Origin: JAZGHN01 sp964496725
Lineage (GTDB): Bacteria; Chloroflexota; Dehalococcoidia; Dehalococcoidales; E44-bin46
DNA: 10,559 nt
Direction: 5' to 3'
Assembly (NCBI GenBank): GCA_964496725.1
Contig: CAZCAS010000042.1
Coordinates: forward strand, 1 to 10,559
Positions 5,821-10,559 of the stretch are shown here, one piece after another; the stretch's first letter is position 1, and every line of letters begins with the position of its first letter. The notes under the pieces are model-generated. The model saw nothing but the letters and a program-made list of their open reading frames with translations. It was not told the origin of the DNA and made no database searches. The position numbers and the translations under genes were made by a program.

Positions 5821-7568
5821 CATGCACCCCCTTTCTGAGCAACCAGGCTCGTTTCCATCTCGGTCCACAGTTCCTTAACCTTCGATTCGATATCCTCATT
5901 GGGTATGTCCTTCATCCTGGCGATTCTGGGCACTACGGGAGAGGAGCGAATCTCGGCCACACTTGCACCTGCATCCAACATCTTCTGAGTCAACTCATAA
6001 AACTTGATTATGGTTCCAAGCATCAGTTGTGCTTTGGCTGGCAGGCAGTAGGTGTCAACTTCATGGTAGGCGCTCTGCATCAGGAAATCCTCACGTATCA
6101 TCCTGGTTACCAGAAGCACCAGCTTATCCCCTTCAGGCAGGGCCTCAGGGCCTACCAGTCGGACAATCTCCTCCAGCTCAGCCTCTTGCTGGAGGAGTTT
6201 CAAGGCAGTGGCTCGAGTAGCATCCCATTCCGGGCTGACATCAGACCACCACTCCTTAACGTCGTCAACATAAAGGCTGTAACTGGTGAGCCAGTTTATC
6301 GCCGGGAAATGTCTTTTGTTAGCCAAGGCAACATCCAGCGAGTACAAGGCGTCTACAATTCTGAGCGTATTCTGAGTCACCGGCTCGCTGAAGTCAGCCC
6401 CGGGCGGGCTAACTGCCCCCGCCACTGTTACCGAGCCGGTTCGTTCCGGGCCACCCAGACAGTCCACCAACCCCGCCCTCTCATAGAACGAAGAAAGTCG
6501 CGAACCCAGATAGGCAGGGAAGCCCTCCTCGCCAGGTATCTCCTCCAGTCTGCCACCGATCTCTCTCATCGCCTCAGCCCATCTCGAGGTTGAATCAGCC
6601 ACCAGCAGAACATCATAGCCCATGTCCCGGAAGTATTCCGCCAAGGTAATGCCAACAAAGACACTCGCTTCACGAGCTACCACCGGCATATTTGAGGTAT
6701 TAGCGATAAATACCTCCTTCTCCTGCAGCAACCTGCCGGTTGCCGGGTCTTTAAGTTTTCTAAAGCTGTAAAGAACGTCAGCCATCTCATTACCCCGCTC
6801 TCCGCAACCGACGTAAATGTTAAGATGGGTCTGAGCCCATCGGGCAAGCTGTTGTAGGGCAACCGTCTTTCCGGTGCCGAAACCGCCGGGTACCGCAGCC
6901 TTGCCACCGAGGGCTAGAGGGAACATATAATCCAGAATTCTCATACCGGTAATGAGCAATCTTGACGGGGCAAGTCGCTGTCTATAGGGTCTGGGCTTTC
7001 TTACCGGCCATCTTTGAAGCATGGTGATATCTTTTTTCTTACCATCAACCTCTAACCTCACCACAGGTTCCTCAACGGTATACTCACCCGCACGTATCTC
7101 CTTGACCACACCCTTCATGCCCACCGGCACCATTATTCGATGCTCCAAAAGATGGGTCTCAGGAACAACCCCCACTATATCCCCCTCACCAACCACATCC
7201 CCAGCCTTGACCTTGGGGGAGAAATGCCACTTCTTGTTGCGCGGTATTGCCGACACTTTGGCACCTCTCCTCAGAAATGAGCTCTCTTCCATCAGGACAG
7301 TCAAGGATTTTTGTAGTCCGTCATAAATGGAGCCCACAATCCCGGGGCCCAGTTCGGCGGTTAAAATCGCTCCCGTCCTCTCAATCCTCTCACCCACCTT
7401 CAGCTCCAAGGTGTCTTCATGCACCTGAATTATCGCTTTGTCTTCCTCCAGGCCTATCACCTCACCAACCAACCCCTCGCTGCCTATCTCAACAATCTCA
7501 TAGACCTGCGCCCCCTTCATATCCTCGCCGATAACCAGAGGGCCTGAGATGCGCCATATTTTACCCAT
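5820..7568 (-). CDS. atpA: V/A-type ATP synthase catalytic subunit A
   Basis: Subunit A carries the catalytic ATP site of the soluble head. The protein is 582 aa, as expected. It has an N-terminal beta-barrel (IWRISGPLVIGEDM), the A-specific non-homologous insert at roughly residues 110-190, a Walker A motif GGFGTGKT (228-235, K234), the catalytic glutamate in GERGNE (E257), and Walker B/signature DSTSRWAEAMREI followed by GRLEEIPGEEGFPAYL. No key residue is missing. The ATG has a GGAGGTG SD 7 nt upstream. It follows F after a 25-nt gap, and its stop overlaps the start of B. ATP synthesis or ion-pumping hydrolysis are both possible from sequence. Confidence 0.97.
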   Translation of the reverse strand: MGKIWRISGPLVIGEDMKGAQVYEIVEIGSEGLVGEVIGLEEDKAIIQVHEDTLELKVGERIERTGAILTAELGPGIVGSIYDGLQKSLTVLMEESSFLRRGAKVSAIPRNKKWHFSPKVKAGDVVGEGDIVGVVPETHLLEHRIMVPVGMKGVVKEIRAGEYTVEEPVVRLEVDGKKKDITMLQRWPVRKPRPYRQRLAPSRLLITGMRILDYMFPLALGGKAAVPGGFGTGKTVALQQLARWAQTHLNIYVGCGERGNEMADVLYSFRKLKDPATGRLLQEKEVFIANTSNMPVVAREASVFVGITLAEYFRDMGYDVLLVADSTSRWAEAMREIGGRLEEIPGEEGFPAYLGSRLSSFYERAGLVDCLGGPERTGSVTVAGAVSPPGADFSEPVTQNTLRIVDALYSLDVALANKRHFPAINWLTSYSLYVDDVKEWWSDVSPEWDATRATALKLLQQEAELEEIVRLVGPEALPEGDKLVLLVTRMIREDFLMQSAYHEVDTYCLPAKAQLMLGTIIKFYELTQKMLDAGASVAEIRSSPVVPRIARMKDIPNEDIESKVKELWTEMETSLVAQKGGA

Positions 7569-7593
7569 ATCGTGCCACCTCCATAAAACTCAG

Positions 7594-7944
7594 TTAGATT
7601 TCTATATCAAACCCTATAAATTTCCTGATATAAGATTTGTAATACTTAGTTATATCCTCATGGCGGGTACCATGCTTTGATGGCACTTCAATTACCACCA
7701 AGGGCGAGCCCTTCCTTTCCTGAGCTCGAGCTACCAAATCCTCAACATGCTCCATATAGTCTTCCAATATCACTATTATGCCGATATCAGGCTCTTCTAT
7801 AAACCCGGTCATGGCCTGCCTAATCTCATCAGCGGAATCGTCCTGTATTACCCAATAATGGTGTACCCCGGCCAGCCTCAATCCGCTGACCAAGTCCTCA
7901 TCACCGATAACCGCTATATCTAAGTGTTTGAGCTCAATCGTCAT
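7594..7944 (-). CDS. atpF: V/A-type ATP synthase subunit F
   Basis: Subunit F binds the central stalk subunit D and modulates ATPase activity. At 116 aa it is slightly longer than many family members (about 100 aa). The Rossmann-like start LDIAVIGDEDLVSGLRLAGV and the middle DIGIIVILEDYMEHV are the recognisable family elements. The C-terminal tail KYYKSYIRKFIGFDIEI is the usual mobile helix that docks to D and the head. The start overlaps the C stop as ATGA, so translation is coupled. The E. hirae operon uses the name ntpG for this position. Confidence 0.9.
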   Translation of the reverse strand: MTIELKHLDIAVIGDEDLVSGLRLAGVHHYWVIQDDSADEIRQAMTGFIEEPDIGIIVILEDYMEHVEDLVARAQERKGSPLVVIEVPSKHGTRHEDITKYYKSYIRKFIGFDIEI

Positions 7945-8975
7945 GAGAACACCAGATACCCTTTTATTTCTTCCACCGGGATATTATCAAACGCAGCCTT
8001 TAGTACCAGCCTCACATTTTTTATTTCAACCTCTTTAACGGTCAAATACCAAACTATCATCAGAGGGGTCATCACCCTCGGCGACAATAGCTCTCTGAGT
8101 AAGCGGAACTTGTGCTTACCAATAGCGTCCTCCACGGCAGTAATGCTTTTATCTCTGCTATAGCTGGCAACTATCTCATCCGCTATGTCCCTGTATTGAG
8201 TGTCGCCCAGTTTGCCGGGTATGTCAGTTAATTTAAGGGACAGCATATCTCGGGCAACTGCTCCAGGGATTAAATAGCCACCGCCAATGACAAGCTCCTC
8301 AGCCTCAGCACCTATACCCTCAACTACTGCTCTAGCCACAAGCTGCAAATTGGTCATGTCCATAATAATACTGAAGGCTTTAGCCAGCAACGGGCCATCA
8401 TTCATACCCTTGGGCAAATTCAGTAAGCTCTGATAATACTCCCCGTCCAATTTAGCTTCGGTTAAGAACTTTGACTTCGCCTCTTCAGCCACATATCCCT
8501 CAATGAGAGAGGCAAATGCCCCCAAATTGCACTCAGTCAATAAATGCATGACATCGCTGACTTTTGTCGCACGGGAAAGCTCATCCAGCAACCCGCGAGA
8601 GTAGATGGCCCCCGCCGGTATCATGCCGACCTTCTTACCAGTCGAAACGCCTAGCAACGCCGCTTTGATGTTTATAACGTCGTATTTCACACGGTAGGCA
8701 TGCAATATTTTACGCATGTCCGATGGCATCAGTTTCAGCCATTCCAGCTCCTCAAGACGCTGGCCAAAATACTGCCATAAATACTTATCCGCATCATCAA
8801 AGGTCTGAATAGGCTGCTCGTCAAGGAACCCACCCATATCAGTACCTCTGATGGTCTCCAATACCTCCTGAGGGGTGGCTGTCTTGGACAACCTGTCTAT
8901 CTGGTCGGAGGTGACAGTTTTAGCCTCGGCACCCTTTAGATAGGCCGATATAAAGGCATATTTTGCGTCAGGCAA
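7941..8975 (-). CDS. atpC: V/A-type ATP synthase subunit C (rotor-ring socket)
   Basis: Subunit C (the yeast d-type subunit) caps the membrane c-ring and connects it to the D/F shaft. The 344 aa are almost all helical with three similar segments, including DADKYLWQYFGQRLEELEW, VKYDVINIKAALLG and a later repeat near FRLLRELLSPRVMTPLMIVWYLTVKEVEIKNVR. That last stretch is the typical C-terminal signature. The start is a TTG: no suitable ATG exists before the conserved N-terminus (KYAFISAYLKG), and an SD GAGGAG (plus-strand 8982-8987) lies 6 nt upstream. The gap to E is 18 nt and the end overlaps F. Confidence 0.92.
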   Translation of the reverse strand: MPDAKYAFISAYLKGAEAKTVTSDQIDRLSKTATPQEVLETIRGTDMGGFLDEQPIQTFDDADKYLWQYFGQRLEELEWLKLMPSDMRKILHAYRVKYDVINIKAALLGVSTGKKVGMIPAGAIYSRGLLDELSRATKVSDVMHLLTECNLGAFASLIEGYVAEEAKSKFLTEAKLDGEYYQSLLNLPKGMNDGPLLAKAFSIIMDMTNLQLVARAVVEGIGAEAEELVIGGGYLIPGAVARDMLSLKLTDIPGKLGDTQYRDIADEIVASYSRDKSITAVEDAIGKHKFRLLRELLSPRVMTPLMIVWYLTVKEVEIKNVRLVLKAAFDNIPVEEIKGYLVFS

Positions 8976-8993
8976 AGCAAGCTCCTCTAAGGC

Positions 8994-9575
8994 TTAAAAG
9001 AGTTCCCTACCTATTTCAGGTAGTAACTTGGGTAGTAACATCTCCAGCCTAGTCTCGTAGGTGTTGTCGATTCTAGTTTTACCCTCGACATCCTCGACGA
9101 TAACACCCCCCAAACACTCATACTCTTTGACTTCCACAATCTTACTGGCTAATCCCTTATCATTCGCCAGAATTTTTTTCACCGTGTTTACATCTTTAGG
9201 TGAAACATAAACCCTGCCTTTATCAAGCCCAAGCGTATCAGCGGCTTCCTTGAGCAAGCCAACCAGCAAACCCTTATCACTTGAAGCTGCCGCGAGCGCT
9301 TTTTTCACCCCGCTGATTATCTCATCAATTAAATCAGCTTTGGCCCGCGATAATTCCTGGCGCACTTTCACCGAAGCCTGAGCCTCAATTCGGGTGGCTT
9401 CCTCCCTGGCCTCCTGTATCAGCTTGGCCTTCTCTTCTTCCAGCCTGGTAGCCAGCTGCTTTTTAGCCTGCTTTATTTCTTCGCCAGCCTTACTCTCAGC
9501 TTCCTTTATAATGTTATCCGCCTCAGCTTTTACTTTATCAAGGATAGCTTCACCTATTTTTCCCATCCTTGCCAT
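8994..9575 (-). CDS. atpE: V/A-type ATP synthase subunit E (peripheral stalk)
   Basis: Subunit E pairs with G/H to form the outer stalk that holds the head against rotation. The 193 aa consist of a long charged coiled coil (about residues 5-85, rich in K, E and A) followed by a globular C-terminal domain with VYVSPKD and YECLGGVIVEDVEGKTRIDNTYETRLE, the family signature. The ATG at 9575 has an AAGGGG SD about 6 nt upstream. The alternative ATG three codons later has no usable spacing. It starts 13 nt after the K stop. The partner subunit G/H is not in the window and may lie before subunit I. Confidence 0.93.
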   Translation of the reverse strand: MARMGKIGEAILDKVKAEADNIIKEAESKAGEEIKQAKKQLATRLEEEKAKLIQEAREEATRIEAQASVKVRQELSRAKADLIDEIISGVKKALAAASSDKGLLVGLLKEAADTLGLDKGRVYVSPKDVNTVKKILANDKGLASKIVEVKEYECLGGVIVEDVEGKTRIDNTYETRLEMLLPKLLPEIGRELF

Positions 9576-9588
9576 AGGATACCCCTTA

Positions 9589-10059
9589 TCACATAACTCC
9601 CAGTAAGGTCATCATCATGATGCTGAATACCAGGCCCAGCACGCCCAGTAGCTCGACAAACACCGCCAGCATCATAGCGTTAGTCAGTATTCGGCCCTTG
9701 GTCTTGGGCAGGAGGGAGATGCCTGAAGCACACACCGAACCCTGGTATGCCCCTGAGAAAAATTCAGCCATACCGGTCATAAGACCAAGGCCAAAAATAG
9801 CAAAGCCGATACCTCCTTCTGCTGGTAGCCCGGGGACTACCCTGGTCAAGATAAGTATCAACACAATAAGGCCATAAAAGGTCTGTGTCATCGGCAAGGA
9901 TGCCAGCACGATTACATTTCTGAGCTGGCCCCGCTCCTCAGACAAGACGGCTACTCCGGCAGATGCGGCATTGGCTATTCCCACTGAAGAGCCGGCCAAA
10001 CCACCACCGAGGGCTAAAGCGCCACCGAGAGTAGCTAGAGCCGCCGGGTCGATTACCAT
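9589..10059 (-). CDS. atpK: V-type ATP synthase subunit K, duplicated four-helix form (rotor ring)
   Basis: This is the membrane rotor subunit that carries the transported ion. It has 156 aa and two helical hairpins (four membrane helices), as in Enterococcus hirae NtpK, which is also 156 aa. Helix 2 has LPMTQTFYG (55-63), helix 3 has FSGAYQG (101-107), and helix 4 has FVELLGVLG with the ion carboxylate E136. The first hairpin has Q59 where a carboxylate would be in single-hairpin c subunits, so there is one carboxylate per four helices. L55, T58, Q59, Y62, Q106 and E136 align with the NtpK Na+ site (L61, T64, Q65, Y68, Q110, E139). The ATG has an AAGGAG SD about 10 nt upstream, 17 nt after subunit I. 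Confidence 0.95.
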   Translation of the reverse strand: MVIDPAALATLGGALALGGGLAGSSVGIANAASAGVAVLSEERGQLRNVIVLASLPMTQTFYGLIVLILILTRVVPGLPAEGGIGFAIFGLGLMTGMAEFFSGAYQGSVCASGISLLPKTKGRILTNAMMLAVFVELLGVLGLVFSIMMMTLLGVM

Positions 10060-10076
10060 TTTTTAGCTTCTCCTTT

Positions 10077-10448
10077 CTATGATTTTGTTCCAACTGTTAC
10101 AGACGTTCGTTTCCTTAATATAAACGGGCTATACTGTCTGCCCCACCCCTCGTAGAACTTGAACAAGAACTCAACAAAGCATAGCCTGAGGGAATGGATG
10201 AAACCGGTAATAGCACTAAGAATCAGATTGAGGGCATGGCCCATAACGAGAATCATAATGGTTAAACCACCCCCGATAATAACACCCGCCATACCTGGAA
10301 GTGGTATAAGTTCGCCGAATAAAGGCCCCAGCATATTAAATACTACAGCCAGATAATATGTAGCTAAGCCCACTCCGGCTATCCGAGCGTATGACATGAT
10401 ATCGCCCAGGAGACCGGTTATATCAAAGAGTCCAAGAATAGCCCCCAT
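10077..10448 (-). CDS. atpI: V/A-type ATP synthase subunit I, C-terminal part as a separate frame
   Basis: Subunit I (yeast a-type) is the stator that forms the two half-channels against the K ring. This 123-aa frame holds only its C-terminal membrane part. It contains the conserved SYARIAGVGLAT segment with R22 and the closing HSLRLCFVEFLFKFYEGWGR motif with R88. These match the two arginines known to be important in the yeast protein (R735 and R799). Full-length subunit I is about 650 aa, and the membrane helix just before this frame lies in the same frame but is cut off by TAG. The ATG is preceded by an eight-G tract that could serve as an SD. It may be a real split gene restarted here, or the tail of a disrupted gene. 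Confidence 0.8.
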   Translation of the reverse strand: MGAILGLFDITGLLGDIMSYARIAGVGLATYYLAVVFNMLGPLFGELIPLPGMAGVIIGGGLTIMILVMGHALNLILSAITGFIHSLRLCFVEFLFKFYEGWGRQYSPFILRKRTSVTVGTKS

Positions 10449-10456
10449 CCCCCCCC
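10449..10456 (-). other. eight-G homopolymer between the two subunit I pieces
   Basis: Directly before the ATG at 10448 the minus strand reads eight consecutive G, preceded by TAGA. The tract could act as a purine-rich ribosome-binding element, with only minimal spacing. It is also a likely place for polymerase slippage or sequencing error. A simple length error here would not remove the TAG, which lies upstream of the tract. Confidence 0.6.
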
Positions 10457-10457
10457 T

Positions 10458-10559
10458 CTAAACAACAGCACCGGCCGTTATAATTACCAGCCCGATAATT
10501 ATGAAATACATGGAGAAAATGTAAAACTGGGGAGGGATGCCGGGGAAAATAACATTCAG
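10458..10559 (-). CDS. atpI: subunit I fragment upstream of the TAG, 5' end outside the window
   Basis: These 33 codons are open from the window edge to a TAG at 10458-10460. They encode a proline-containing loop followed by one membrane helix (YIFSMYFIIIGLVIITAGAVV, in part). This is what is expected just before the GAILGLFDITG segment of subunit I. They are in the same frame as the downstream piece, with three codons between the TAG and its ATG. So the break is an in-frame nonsense codon rather than a single frameshift. The other two forward frames are either closed or not membrane-like here. The fragment is partial because of the window edge. Confidence 0.65.
   Translation of the reverse strand: MNVIFPGIPPQFYIFSMYFIIIGLVIITAGAVV

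Noticed and set aside
5821..5868. Extended N-terminus of subunit B starting inside atpA
   Set aside because: The extra residues have no family similarity and the ATG lacks an SD. The ATG pair at the A stop codon has a proper SD tract and gives the normal length.
5805..6593. 262-aa open frame on the plus strand opposite atpA
   Set aside because: It lies wholly antisense to the strongly conserved catalytic subunit A (and the A/B junction). It has no recognisable domain and a composition expected of a shadow frame.
7021..7534. Two overlapping plus-strand frames, rich in Ser, Pro and Thr
   Set aside because: They mirror the N-terminal half of subunit A. The Ser/Pro/Thr-rich composition is a by-product of the antisense codons, with no SD or family motif.
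10458..10460. TAG in subunit I read as pyrrolysine or another reassigned sense codon
   Set aside because: TAG is used as an ordinary terminator here, at the end of the subunit I C-terminal frame (10077-10079) and of the DUF61 gene (3336-3338). No pyrrolysine genes are visible, so a genome-wide reassignment is not supported. Local read-through stays open.

Overview
All supported genes in this window lie on the minus strand, so transcription runs from high to low coordinates. The two tRNA genes look bacterial. The tRNA-Pro has the C1-G72-type acceptor start usual in bacteria, and both tRNA genes have sigma70-like promoters at the same distance upstream. Shine-Dalgarno (SD) sites are strong, and TTG and GTG starts occur beside ATG. 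The protein genes are those of an anaerobe: a ferredoxin-dependent pyruvate oxidoreductase and an archaeal/vacuolar-type (A/V-type) rotary ATPase. An uncultured anaerobic bacterium fits; Chloroflexota (Dehalococcoidia-like) is my guess, but the sequence alone does not prove it.

Region 1 (10559 down to 3771) is a V/A-type ATPase operon in the order I-K-E-C-F-A-B-D, as in the ntp operon of Enterococcus hirae. Junctions are tight: ATGA or TGATG overlaps at C/F and A/B, and short gaps elsewhere. The 5' part of subunit I lies outside the window, and the visible part is interrupted by an in-frame TAG. Subunit K is the duplicated four-helix form with a single ion-binding carboxylate and a complete set of Na+-ligand residues. 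An UPF0216/DUF61 gene, from a mainly archaeal family, follows D after 3 nt and closes the operon.

Region 2 (3322 down to 187) starts with a promoter and a tRNA-Arg(CCG). The four-subunit pyruvate:ferredoxin oxidoreductase operon porG-porD-porA-porB begins only 25 nt after the tRNA. There is no room for a separate promoter between them, so por is probably transcribed through the tRNA, or by read-through from the ATPase operon.

Region 3 (186 down to 1) is a 115-nt spacer carrying a good sigma70 promoter for a tRNA-Pro(UGG). That tRNA is cut by the window edge three bases before its 3' end.

As a unit, the window links ferredoxin-based pyruvate/acetyl-CoA chemistry with a probably Na+-coupled rotary ATPase. 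The points most worth checking are the interrupted subunit I, the Na+ signature in K, the archaeal-type DUF61 partner and the tRNA-led por transcript.
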